A program made the translations under genes and the position numbers. This document shows, one piece after another, positions 1 through 7,766 of a stretch of DNA of 64,000 nt. This DNA comes from an uncultured Anaeroplasmataceae bacterium. Lineage in GTDB: Bacteria > Bacillota_I > Bacilli_A > Acholeplasmatales > Anaeroplasmataceae. The stretch is taken from contig CAJTTN010000001.1 in assembly GCA_910579215.1 (NCBI GenBank), positions 248,001-312,000 on the forward strand, read 5' to 3'. Numbering within the stretch: position 1 is the first letter of the stretch; the number at the start of each line of letters is the position of its first letter. The notes below the pieces were generated by a model that worked only from the letters and a program-made list of their open reading frames with translations, was not told the origin of the DNA and did not search any database.

Positions 1-400
1 AGCGATAATTATCTGTATGATGTCCCAATTCTAAAATTTCACAATCTGTTTTTAAAAACGCATAATTTATCATCAGCTTTACAGCAGAGGTCATATATCC
101 TTGATTCCAATACGAACTACTTAAGGAGAATCCTAAGGATTTTGCCTTATTATATTTTCGCAATGCTGTATTATATAATGAAATCGTTCCAATCAGCTGG
201 TCTGTATCCTTTAAAGCAATGGCATAGGTTTCTTTGCTCATGATTTGACCATTAAGAATTTTACTAGCTATACTTTTAGAGGGAAATGGTTTCCAGCCAG
301 CAAAAGGTCCAACCAAAGGATCCTTTCCATATATGTAGTAATCCTCTAAATCTGTAAAACGCAAATCGCGAATCCAAATCATATCTCCAATCAATTTCAT
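1..400 (-). CDS. GNAT-family N-acetyltransferase (incomplete at window edge)
   Basis: Translating the minus strand from ATG at 400 gives an open frame of about 133 codons that runs off the window start, so the C-terminus is missing. It begins MKLIGDMIWIRDLRFTDLED and contains a GTISLYN strand and a SLGFSLSSSYWNQGYMTSAV stretch, which is the RimJ/RimL-type GNAT layout (acetyl-CoA-dependent N-acetylation of proteins or small molecules). The acetyl-CoA loop itself is only partly recognisable. An AAGGAGGT Shine-Dalgarno at 409-416 supports the start. The gene lies directly behind a T-box terminator, so its expression is probably tied to a tRNA charging state. Substrate unknown; the amino-acid link could instead belong to a gene downstream outside the window. 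Confidence 0.8.
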   Translation of the reverse strand, partial: MKLIGDMIWIRDLRFTDLEDYYIYGKDPLVGPFAGWKPFPSKSIASKILNGQIMSKETYAIALKDTDQLIGTISLYNTALRKYNKAKSLGFSLSSSYWNQGYMTSAVKLMINYAFLKTDCEILELGHHTDNYR

Positions 401-420
401 CGCCAAACACCTCCTTAAGA

Positions 421-660
421 TAAATAAAAAAATCCTTAGATTACTCTAAGGACGAAATATTTCCGTGGTACCACCCTAGTTCTATTCAAAAAATAGCACT
501 CATCTATCGGTTAACGCCCGTATACGGAATTAGGCTACTTTTCTTTCACCTATTCAGCTCCCCAGCTACCTTCCATACCTCTTTTTAAAATCCTTGCACC
601 CTAGGGATTTCTCTCTAACAAAAAGCTTAGCTATGTACTCCTCTGGTTCATCACCTATGC
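421..660 (-). promoter_or_regulatory. T-box riboswitch leader
   Basis: The minus strand carries the T-box sequence AGGGTGGTACCACGG (plus 463-477) followed by a terminator hairpin (433-452, TCCTTAGA/TCTAAGGA) and a U-run at 424-432. Upstream are the usual stem I landmarks: an AGTA loop-E strand, AGAGAG and GGTGCAAGG distal-loop motifs, and a specifier strand GAAGGTAG flanked by CCAG/CUGG pairing. Reading the specifier one base after GAA gives GUA, a valine codon; this assignment is inference from the layout. Uncharged tRNA would favour the antiterminator and turn on the downstream acetyltransferase. Confidence 0.93.
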
Positions 661-664
661 TAAA

Positions 665-693
665 ATTTTACAGCAGGTCTTATAAATTGTCAA
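665..693 (-). promoter_or_regulatory. Sigma-A-type promoter for the T-box transcript
   Basis: On the minus strand TTGACA (plus 688-693) is followed after exactly 17 bases by TAAAAT (plus 665-670). It sits just past the recO stop codon and just before the T-box leader. Confidence 0.8.
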
Positions 694-701
694 GACCAAT
701 T

Positions 702-1367
702 TCAAAAAAGATAGTTCTTCAAATTTAGATGGACATGGATGGCATAATAGCTATAAATTGCTTCTAAAAGGGATTTATAATCTACTGGCAATACCTGTAC
801 CTCGTAGGTTTTACTATAATAAAGCCGCTCTAAAGCTGTAAAAATTCCAAAATTTCTTTCATTATAGGTAGCACAATTAGCACATAACGCTCCACCCTCC
901 AATATTGAAAAATTGACAATCCTTGTTCCTTTGCAATGAATACATTGCTTGAGCACTGGACGTACCCCAAATACTGCTAACATTTTCACCAAAAACAGCG
1001 ATAAAATATAGTAAGGCTCTTTAGTTTCTCGCAGCGCCTTTAAAATTTGTATAACAAAGCTATAGATTCGAGTATGGTTCACTTCTTCCTCTAGATGCTG
1101 AAGGATATCTAAGATAGGGGCTAATACACCCACTTTAGTTAAATCCTCATACAAACTATAAAAGCTATCCTTCAATGTATATTCAGTAACCGTAGGAAGA
1201 TTGCCTTTTGACATTTCAAAATCAACGACATTGAGCGTAGTTACAAAGCCTAGCTTAGTCCTTAATACATCAAGTGCCTTTATACTCTTCATTCCAAAGG
1301 AGGTATATAAATATACAATTTTTGATTTTTCTTTATAGTCAATAGTTTTTATAACTATACCTTCCAT
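702..1367 (-). CDS. recO: DNA repair protein RecO
   Basis: RecO helps load RecA onto SSB-coated DNA with RecF and RecR in recombinational gap repair. The 221-residue product starts MEGIVIKTIDYKEKSKIVYL, the typical RecO OB-fold opening, and has the C-terminal zinc site Cys142-x2-Cys145 and Cys162-x2-Cys165. It is slightly shorter than the usual 240-250 residues. It is the last gene of the run HAD-ybeY-cdd-era-recO, 7 bases after era, an order common in Bacilli. No terminator is visible between it and the T-box promoter downstream. Confidence 0.95.
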   Translation of the reverse strand: MEGIVIKTIDYKEKSKIVYLYTSFGMKSIKALDVLRTKLGFVTTLNVVDFEMSKGNLPTVTEYTLKDSFYSLYEDLTKVGVLAPILDILQHLEEEVNHTRIYSFVIQILKALRETKEPYYILSLFLVKMLAVFGVRPVLKQCIHCKGTRIVNFSILEGGALCANCATYNERNFGIFTALERLYYSKTYEVQVLPVDYKSLLEAIYSYYAIHVHLNLKNYLF

Positions 1368-1374
1368 AGTCCAC

Positions 1375-2286
1375 CTATAAGGAATCTGGAGTATATCCTA
1401 AATTTGACAAATCATTTGGTCGATCCTTCCAGTCCTTTTTCACCTTCACCCATAGCTCTAAATGAATTTTACTATTTAAAATTTTTTTAATATCCTGCAT
1501 GCTTGCTGTCTTAATTGCCTTTATCATAGTTCCATTCTTTCCTAAAATAATTTTCTTTTGACTATCACGCTCAACATAAATCGTTGCGAAAACATCCATA
1601 TAGGAGGAATTTGTAGGGCATTCTTCTATATGATCAATAACACAAGCAATACTATGAGGAACCTCCTCACTTGTCAAATGCAATATTTTTTCACGAATTG
1701 CTTCAGCCATTAAAAATCGATTGGAATGATCTGAACTCATTTCATCAGGATAATATTTAGGACCAAAGGGCAATACAGTCAATATATCCTTGTATAAATG
1801 ATCCAAATTTTTATTTTCTAGAACTGAAATCGGATATATTCCCGTAAAGGGATATAGGTTCATATACTTAGCAATCGTAAGATCAATATCCTTAAATTTT
1901 TTCAACTGATCTACCTTATTAATTACTAAAAAAACAGGAAGCTTGGTTTTAAGGTTAGAAAGAATGATTTCATCTCCCTTTAAAACTTCTTTTACAGGCG
2001 TCGTCATAAAAAGAATACAATCTACACCTGAGGTTGCTTCATAGGACGCATGTACCATTCTTCTACCTAACTCAGTATGAGGTTTATGAATCCCTGGTGT
2101 ATCAGTAAAGGCAATTTGCGCCTCTTTAGTAGTAAGAATTCCTAAAATACGATTTCTCGTTGTTTGTGGCTTATCCGAAATGATAGCAATCTTTTTTCCT
2201 ACCATATGATTCACAAAGGTAGATTTACCGACATTAGGTCGACCAATGACAGCAACAAAACCAGATTTAAAGGTATCAATTTGCAT
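1375..2286 (-). CDS. era: GTPase Era
   Basis: Era is a GTPase that binds the 3' end of 16S rRNA during 30S subunit maturation. The 303-residue protein has the P-loop GRPNVGKS at residues 15-22, a switch I KPQTTRNRI, DTPG in G3, NKVD in G4, and a C-terminal KH domain with the signature GKNGTMIK. Length matches the family. The start overlaps the end of cdd by 11 bases, so the two are probably translationally coupled. Confidence 0.98.
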   Translation of the reverse strand: MQIDTFKSGFVAVIGRPNVGKSTFVNHMVGKKIAIISDKPQTTRNRILGILTTKEAQIAFTDTPGIHKPHTELGRRMVHASYEATSGVDCILFMTTPVKEVLKGDEIILSNLKTKLPVFLVINKVDQLKKFKDIDLTIAKYMNLYPFTGIYPISVLENKNLDHLYKDILTVLPFGPKYYPDEMSSDHSNRFLMAEAIREKILHLTSEEVPHSIACVIDHIEECPTNSSYMDVFATIYVERDSQKKIILGKNGTMIKAIKTASMQDIKKILNSKIHLELWVKVKKDWKDRPNDLSNLGYTPDSL

Positions 2287-2680
2287 TTTCTATTTCCTCA
2301 AAGCTATAAGGTAATAGCTCTTCTACTGTTGTCATCTTATATTCTTTTTTCATATTTGCCAAAATAACTTTTGTCTCTTTTTTTAACAATTCTGCCATTA
2401 CTTGTCTACAAGCGCCACAAGGACTGACAGGAAGTGTTGTATCAGCAACGATTGCCATAGCTACGACATCCTCCTTAGAGTACCCTTCACTTACCATCTT
2501 AAATAATGCTGTTCTCTCTGCACAATTGCTTAACCCATAGCTGACATTTTCAATATTACAGCCATGAATAAAAGAACCATTCTTCAAAAGGATAGCAGCT
2601 CCCACCTTAAATTTGGAATAGGGGCTATAGGAACGCTTTCTTCCTAATATTGCCTCATCAATCAATTTTAATTCATTCAT
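2276..2680 (-). CDS. cdd: Cytidine deaminase
   Basis: Deaminates cytidine and deoxycytidine to uridine and deoxyuridine in pyrimidine salvage. The 134-residue protein fits the homotetrameric small class. Zinc ligands and the proton-shuttling glutamate are visible: Cys53-Ala-Glu55 (in SNCAERTA) and PCGAC with Cys88 and Cys91. A GAGG Shine-Dalgarno precedes ATG. It sits between ybeY (11 bases upstream) and era (11-base overlap), the conserved neighbourhood in Bacilli. Confidence 0.97.
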   Translation of the reverse strand: MNELKLIDEAILGRKRSYSPYSKFKVGAAILLKNGSFIHGCNIENVSYGLSNCAERTALFKMVSEGYSKEDVVAMAIVADTTLPVSPCGACRQVMAELLKKETKVILANMKKEYKMTTVEELLPYSFEEIENAN

Positions 2681-2690
2681 ATTTTAAACC

Positions 2691-3119
2691 TCACACTCTA
2701 GATAATCCTGCTCTAGCAAGAATCTCCTCTTGTTTTTTACACATTTTCTCTTCATCATCTTTGTTCATATGGTCATACCCACAAAGATGTAAATAGCCAT
2801 GAACAGCCAAAAAAGCAATTTCTCGTGCTGGTGTATGTCCATAAGCATTCGCTTGTCGGATAGCTTGATCAATATCAATAAAAATATCTCCTAGTTCATC
2901 CTCTAGCTCATTTTCTGGATCATCACATAAGGCAAACGAAATTACATCCGTTATACGATCAATGCTCCGATAAGTCCGATTGATTTCCTGTATTTTTTCA
3001 TCATTAACAAAAACTACACTAAACTCTTTATCTTGTTCTATAAAGGAAAAGACCTCAGAAATTAAATCCTCATATGCCTTAGTATCCTCGTAGTTTTCAT
3101 TAAAAAAATTAATTGTCAT
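2691..3119 (-). CDS. ybeY: Endoribonuclease YbeY (rRNA maturation factor)
   Basis: YbeY is a zinc-dependent endoribonuclease in 16S rRNA 3'-end maturation and ribosome quality control. The signature HGYLHLCGYDH gives the H-x3-H-x5-H metal triad (His107, 111 and 117 from this start). I chose ATG at 3119, with AGGTGA spaced 5-7 bases before it, over a GTG three codons upstream at 3128. The start overlaps the HAD phosphatase gene by 11 bases. Length of about 142 residues is normal. Confidence 0.95.
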   Translation of the reverse strand: MTINFFNENYEDTKAYEDLISEVFSFIEQDKEFSVVFVNDEKIQEINRTYRSIDRITDVISFALCDDPENELEDELGDIFIDIDQAIRQANAYGHTPAREIAFLAVHGYLHLCGYDHMNKDDEEKMCKKQEEILARAGLSRV

Positions 3120-3981
3120 TTTTTTCACCTAAAAGCTTTGTAAAATTTTGTAATTGTCGGTCCTCTTTATTTTTTAAAGTTTCAATCATAGCCATATTTT
3201 CAATCATTAATTTTACAATCTTCTCTAAATTAGAATTCGTAGAATAATCTGCTGCACAAACATAATTTACTCTTCCATCATCTACTAGAGGTAATACCTT
3301 ATCTATATATTGTGGCTGATATAAAGCGATTGATTTTCCTCCCTTATCCTTTAAAAGCTGCATACAAGGAATATCGGTAAGTCCGTCGCCGATATAGATC
3401 ATATTTCGATATTGAATAGCCCGACGAACATCCTTAATTTCCATATTGAGCTTTTCTTCATCCACCTCATCTAAGGCACCCTTACTAATTCTAAAGATAT
3501 ATTGTGTTTTTTGAGTATAATTAATTGCCATACCTGGCCATATTGCTTCCTTGGTTACAGGGTCATAGATAAATTTGCATCCATAAATCTTTTTAAAATA
3601 TTTGGCAATAGAGCTACCCTCAATGATTTCCTTTGTTCCAGAGGAAATGATGTAGTGCTCTATAGTAACTCCTAGAGTTTCTGCAAAGGCATTAATACGA
3701 TCAAACCAGGTTTGTACACCACGATAATATACAATGGACCCACCCAAAGAGTTTAAATATTCTTCTGTTAGGGGAATATTTTTATTTTTACATTCCCTCA
3801 TCATAACATACATGTAGGATAAAATTTTATCCATTGAATTTTTCTTTGTATTGACGGATGCCATTGCCCAAAATTCAGCTGGTTCCATACCTAGCCTCTT
3901 AATAAAATCATAATTTTGCATGTCCGTTGTACAAAGTGTTTTATCGAAATCATACATAATTCCAATTGTAGTTTTTCCCAT
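3109..3981 (-). CDS. HAD-superfamily phosphatase
   Basis: A 290-residue haloacid-dehalogenase-like hydrolase. Motif I is DFDKT with Asp11 (nucleophile) and Asp13; motif II is the ISSGT strand; the acidic motif IV is GDGLTDIPCM. The long insertion between motifs I and II is a helical cap domain, as in serine-phosphatase-like HADs. Substrate unknown. It is the first gene of the operon leading through ybeY, cdd and era to recO and has its own promoter at 4009-4037. Confidence 0.85.
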   Translation of the reverse strand: MGKTTIGIMYDFDKTLCTTDMQNYDFIKRLGMEPAEFWAMASVNTKKNSMDKILSYMYVMMRECKNKNIPLTEEYLNSLGGSIVYYRGVQTWFDRINAFAETLGVTIEHYIISSGTKEIIEGSSIAKYFKKIYGCKFIYDPVTKEAIWPGMAINYTQKTQYIFRISKGALDEVDEEKLNMEIKDVRRAIQYRNMIYIGDGLTDIPCMQLLKDKGGKSIALYQPQYIDKVLPLVDDGRVNYVCAADYSTNSNLEKIVKLMIENMAMIETLKNKEDRQLQNFTKLLGEKNDN

Positions 3982-4008
3982 AATTTACCACCTACTCTTC
4001 TTTACTTT

Positions 4009-4037
4009 ATTATATCATATTCTAAACGAAATTACAA
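4009..4037 (-). promoter_or_regulatory. Promoter of the HAD-ybeY-cdd-era-recO operon
   Basis: On the minus strand TTGTAA (plus 4032-4037) is followed after 17 bases by TATAAT (plus 4009-4014), 28 bases before the HAD start codon. The -35 box overlaps the stop codon of the SGNH hydrolase gene, with no terminator seen between them. Confidence 0.75.
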
Positions 4038-5177
4038 ATCATCTATTATCCGTTGTGCCATGAGCTTTCCCATTCTTTGATAAGCTTCCTTAGATGGATG
4101 TAAATGATCTCCTGAATCATAGCCTTGCTTAAATTCATAATGATAATCCCTATAGCTCGCAAGCTCTGCTTCAAAATCTACGTTTTTTCTTTTTCGTATC
4201 CAGTGATTAACTTCATTTTTTAAATTTTCACGAAATGGCTGATAGGTTCTCCATCCATAGATAGGAAGCAAGGTACCAAAGTATAAATCTAAGCCTAACT
4301 TAAAAGCGCATTGCTCATAAAATTGTAATCCTGAAATTAGTTCCTTTGCTGTTGGCAAATCTGACATCGGTCTAAAGGGATTAAGTTCTGCTCCTACAGG
4401 ATGTATGATATCATTTATTCCATGCTGAACAATAATCGTCTTAGCTCCAGAAACAGAGGAAACCTCATGCTCAAATCGATGGAATCCATTCTTTCCATAA
4501 GACTGATAGGTAATACAGGAATATTCTCTTAAGATTCTAGTACCTGATACTGCCTTGCGAATAACACTTCGATTTTTAATTCCAGCCTCTCTTAAGGCTA
4601 ATAAAAAATAATCAGGCCAATCTTGACTTGTAATAGAATCTCCATAGCAAATAATTGCTTCATTGTGGTCTTCGGTATAGACATCTACATTAGAAAGAAA
4701 ATAAACCCAAGAGGTTGATTTTGATAAATTGATATCTAGCTTTTTAGCAAGAGCTTGATTCCCATAAGAAAAATATCCCTTGGATAAAGGACCTATAACA
4801 TCCACTCCTGATGTTAAATTTGTATAATCCTTTATATAAATTGAAAGAATTAAATATTTCCCTTCTTCAAGAACAAAATCCAAAGGATCAGATGTAATAC
4901 TTTTTCCTGCCTCAATAACAAATTTTTTCTTAAAAGAGTTTGTTATAGGAATTCCTTCTATCATAGCTTCATCCGATAATTCATCCCCTATAGAAGCATA
5001 AATCTCATCTAATATAATTCTTTCCTTACAGCAAAAATTATCAAATGTTATTCTAATTTTATTTCCACTAAAAGGAATAAATAGAGGATATCTTAATGTA
5101 ATATTCTTAGCATATATTGCTGGTTGTGGCAATACAGTAGATTGCGCATTTCCCCACATTGTTACCCAATACATCAT
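4032..5177 (-). CDS. SGNH/GDSL-family hydrolase, two-domain
   Basis: A 381-residue predicted esterase of the SGNH fold. The C-terminal catalytic domain has block I YGDSIT with nucleophile Ser181, a block II glycine in SGTR, block III GIND (Asn255) and block V DHLH with Asp357 and His360. The N-terminal ~160 residues are beta-rich, as in carbohydrate-esterase-like GDSL proteins acting on acetylated sugars. No signal peptide, so it is probably intracellular. Likely substrate is an O-acetylated carbohydrate, by inference. The Shine-Dalgarno is weak and the start could be the second Met. Confidence 0.82.
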   Translation of the reverse strand: MMYWVTMWGNAQSTVLPQPAIYAKNITLRYPLFIPFSGNKIRITFDNFCCKERIILDEIYASIGDELSDEAMIEGIPITNSFKKKFVIEAGKSITSDPLDFVLEEGKYLILSIYIKDYTNLTSGVDVIGPLSKGYFSYGNQALAKKLDINLSKSTSWVYFLSNVDVYTEDHNEAIICYGDSITSQDWPDYFLLALREAGIKNRSVIRKAVSGTRILREYSCITYQSYGKNGFHRFEHEVSSVSGAKTIIVQHGINDIIHPVGAELNPFRPMSDLPTAKELISGLQFYEQCAFKLGLDLYFGTLLPIYGWRTYQPFRENLKNEVNHWIRKRKNVDFEAELASYRDYHYEFKQGYDSGDHLHPSKEAYQRMGKLMAQRIIDDL

Positions 5178-5237
5178 ATCAGCTTCTTTCTTATAAGGTA
5201 GACTTTATTTTACCATAAATATTTCAATTGAAAAAGA

Positions 5238-5268
5238 AAAAGTACAAAATTATAATACTTGTACTTTT
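5238..5268 (-). terminator. Rho-independent terminator
   Basis: Perfect 10-base arms AAAAGTACAA (5238-5247) and TTGTACTTTT (5259-5268), with a T-rich tract on the minus strand beyond. Follows the 5312-6145 gene. Confidence 0.8.
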
Positions 5269-5311
5269 CAAAAACTGTTCATTTAATAATTTTGAATGTA
5301 TATTTCAAAGA

Positions 5312-6145
5312 TTATTTATAGTTTTCAAGTTTTTTATTATGAATAAAATGAATTACCAAAAATAAAATACACATGAAAAGAGAAAATATCCAGTTTATAT
5401 AAATGGATAAAAAAGATTGATTTGCATTTGATAAAATTAAAACTGGAAATATATATTTTATGCCATTGCTCCAAGAGGTTATAGAGGAAAGGAATAGTGA
5501 ATAAGAAGATAAACTCCATACAATGCAATAAACTATTATCAAATAGTTTAATTCTTTTCTATACTTCTTAATTATCAAAATATATATAAACAAAATGAGG
5601 AATGCTACAGAAACAGGAATCATGACAAATAATGCAGCTAATTGAGCATAGGTTAAAACAATACACTCTACACAAGAAAAAGTAAAAGCAGCAAAAGAAA
5701 TTTTAATCATGAACAAACAAGTTGAAACATGCAATGCTTCATTTTTTACAAATGAAGTATCAATTTTTTCTTTTCTGTATCTAAAAATTAATACAATTAA
5801 ATTAACTATTATCATAATAATAGAAAACATTAAATTCATTGATGATAAGAAAAAATGATTTCTAATCTCTAATTTCCCACTTAACTCTATTATCCAACAA
5901 ACAAAAATTGAACCAATCCACTGTAAAATATATATTAATACCAAAACGTTGTATTTTGTCTGAATCTTTTTCAGTGAAAAAGCATATGCGTATAAAGATA
6001 TTAAAATTATTATTCCCATAAATCTAGGAAGGAACGCGTATGGTGTAGCATAAATTACAACAAAATATTCTATCAGTGACAACAAAAGTGTCAATAAGGA
6101 CATTATCATCATATAAAAGCTTTTAGATTGAATCATCTTTTTCAT
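5312..6145 (-). CDS. Polytopic membrane protein of unknown function
   Basis: Not recognised as a named family. The 277-residue product is almost entirely hydrophobic, with about eight predicted membrane segments from residue 10 to the C-terminus and short charged loops (for example FRYRKEKIDTSF). A GGGGAG Shine-Dalgarno precedes ATG. It lies 24 bases after the end of the frameshifted peptidase-like gene and is probably co-transcribed with it, so it may be a partner of that exported protein, but nothing in the sequence shows this. Confidence 0.6.
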   Translation of the reverse strand: MKKMIQSKSFYMMIMSLLTLLLSLIEYFVVIYATPYAFLPRFMGIIILISLYAYAFSLKKIQTKYNVLVLIYILQWIGSIFVCWIIELSGKLEIRNHFFLSSMNLMFSIIMIIVNLIVLIFRYRKEKIDTSFVKNEALHVSTCLFMIKISFAAFTFSCVECIVLTYAQLAALFVMIPVSVAFLILFIYILIIKKYRKELNYLIIVYCIVWSLSSYSLFLSSITSWSNGIKYIFPVLILSNANQSFLSIYINWIFSLFMCILFLVIHFIHNKKLENYK

Positions 6146-6169
6146 ATTTTTCTCCCCACTTTTAATCCC

Positions 6170-6811
6170 TTAATTTCTTATTGAGATTCCGCACTTGTTG
6201 CAATACCTACCTATTGGTTTTTCAATAATTCTCTTGCCAGTAATGAATCTCCATTCATGCATCTCAGTAACACTTTTTCCACATGAACAATTAGCCCTAT
6301 GCTGCTTTTCATTTATATAAGTATAATCATAAATATGTTCATGCTTATATCCACAACCACAAATGTTATAAATATGGTTATTATGAGTCATATAGATATT
6401 TTCAGAATGTGCATGTTCTCCTATATATTCTAAAGCATAATATCCATAAATTGTTGCTTGACTTAATATTATTTCACTTTCCCATATAGTTCCAGGCGTC
6501 CAACCCATATGTGCTATAAACATATCATCCTTATAACCATATGCAACTACATCATGCCATTTAGATTTATCATTGTTTTTAAATTGTGTATTTGTATAAG
6601 ATTGTAATATTAATATTGTTGGTATTCCTAATTCAATATAATCTTTTGGGTGCTGATGTGTGAAAAATATATTACCACTTCTTGTTTTAACATAATTTTT
6701 TAAGTCTGGACAATTATTCTCTAAATAAGAATTCATTGTATTCTTAAGTTCTTCATCTGCCATTGGGTAATCATAGTTTTTAATTATGACTTCCCCTTCA
6801 TCCTTTGGCAT
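6170..6811 (-). CDS. C39-like peptidase, C-terminal half of a frameshifted gene
   Basis: This 213-residue frame continues the protein encoded just upstream in another frame. Residues 60-110 carry the histidine half of a papain-like C39/C10 domain (KWHDVVAYGY, His86), while the catalytic cysteine lies in the upstream frame. Residues ~125-213 hold Cys- and His-rich repeats of the type H..Y....C.CG (ICGCGYKHEH, NCSCGKS, YCNKCG), found at the ends of many exported Firmicutes proteins and possibly metal-binding. One extra A in the AAAAA run at 6815-6819 would fuse the two frames cleanly, so the gene is a recent pseudogene or the break is a sequencing error. The in-frame ATG at 6811 has no clear ribosome site. 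Confidence 0.65.
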   Translation of the reverse strand: MPKDEGEVIIKNYDYPMADEELKNTMNSYLENNCPDLKNYVKTRSGNIFFTHQHPKDYIELGIPTILILQSYTNTQFKNNDKSKWHDVVAYGYKDDMFIAHMGWTPGTIWESEIILSQATIYGYYALEYIGEHAHSENIYMTHNNHIYNICGCGYKHEHIYDYTYINEKQHRANCSCGKSVTEMHEWRFITGKRIIEKPIGRYCNKCGISIRN

Positions 6812-7656
6812 TTCTTTTTAATTAAATATATATCTATAAACTTTTCCATTAAGTAATCGCGCATTGCAAAATTTGTACCAGGCATACCACAATTTATTGG
6901 CCAATCCTCTAAAGGGTAGGTATTCTTTTCAGTATAAGTAAATTCTATCTTCTTAGTTAAATTTTCTTTTAATATATTTACACCATCATACACTTGATTT
7001 CCATTATCATCTTTGTTACCATTATCGATATAATATCTACCATTATAAAATAAATCGTTAGGTATAAAAGAATCATTTTTAAAAGTGTCTAAATATCCTA
7101 GTAGGATAGATATAGCTACAAGTCCACATTCTGAAAACCAATTCATTGGAAAATTATTTAAATTTCTAAAATATTTGTCTTCTTTTACTACTGTAAAGCC
7201 ATTTGAATCTGTATGAGATGAGAAATTTTTATTTCTAATTTCTTGAACATTCGAGACTAAATCTATATAATTAAGTTTATAACCAATTTTTAAAAGGTTT
7301 TGTTCTATAACTTCGCCTGTCCTTATATTAAAAATCATCTCCCCTTTTTGATAATAATATTCACCAGGACCTAAATAAAATAGATCATATTTTTTATCCA
7401 AAGTAGAATAAATAGAATTGCTTTTATATGAACCTTCAATAAATTTTTTTGTTTCATTCTCAACAGAATATATTGCATACCCATTTTCTAATTCATATAA
7501 TATAAATAAGTTTCCTAAAAAATCCTTTAATTCCTTTTCATAAAGTATTTTTTTTGTAGAAGAAAAATCGCAAAATTTGTTATTATCATGTGCACGAGTA
7601 TTGTAAGTACATATACCTAATGTACCTATCAAAAAAATTAAAATTATTTTCTTCAT
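6784..7656 (-). CDS. Exported C39-like cysteine peptidase, N-terminal part (frameshifted)
   Basis: A 290-residue frame with a signal peptide (KKIILIFLIGTLGICTY), a beta-rich region at 45-130 resembling a pro-domain (GYAIYSV, GEYYYQKGE), and then NWFSECGLVAISILLGYLD with the likely nucleophile Cys177, the pattern of C39/C10-type papain-fold peptidases. It ends abruptly after a lysine run, and the missing catalytic histidine is found in frame -1 just downstream (6170-6811). The intact protein would be about 490 residues. A full-length exported protein with similar layout is at 58923-60200. Substrate unknown; it is probably membrane-released or surface-located. Confidence 0.68.
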   Translation of the reverse strand: MKKIILIFLIGTLGICTYNTRAHDNNKFCDFSSTKKILYEKELKDFLGNLFILYELENGYAIYSVENETKKFIEGSYKSNSIYSTLDKKYDLFYLGPGEYYYQKGEMIFNIRTGEVIEQNLLKIGYKLNYIDLVSNVQEIRNKNFSSHTDSNGFTVVKEDKYFRNLNNFPMNWFSECGLVAISILLGYLDTFKNDSFIPNDLFYNGRYYIDNGNKDDNGNQVYDGVNILKENLTKKIEFTYTEKNTYPLEDWPINCGMPGTNFAMRDYLMEKFIDIYLIKKKCQRMKGKS

Positions 7657-7746
7657 TATCTTTCACTCAACAGCTTTCCTTCCTGTATATTTAATTATAT
7701 ATGAAAACCCTTTCCTAAACAAGCATATAATATTCTTAAAATGAAA

Positions 7747-7766
7747 AAATCCACATATGTGGATTT
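7747..7766 (-). terminator. Terminator of the MarR-ABC operon
   Basis: Perfect 20-base palindrome AAATCCACATATGTGGATTT followed on the minus strand by a T-run. Confidence 0.8.

Noticed and set aside
6811..6825. Programmed -1 frameshift site in the peptidase gene
   Set aside because: The sequence T AAA AAG lacks the X XXY YYZ form and no downstream stimulatory structure was recognised, so a simple indel is more likely.
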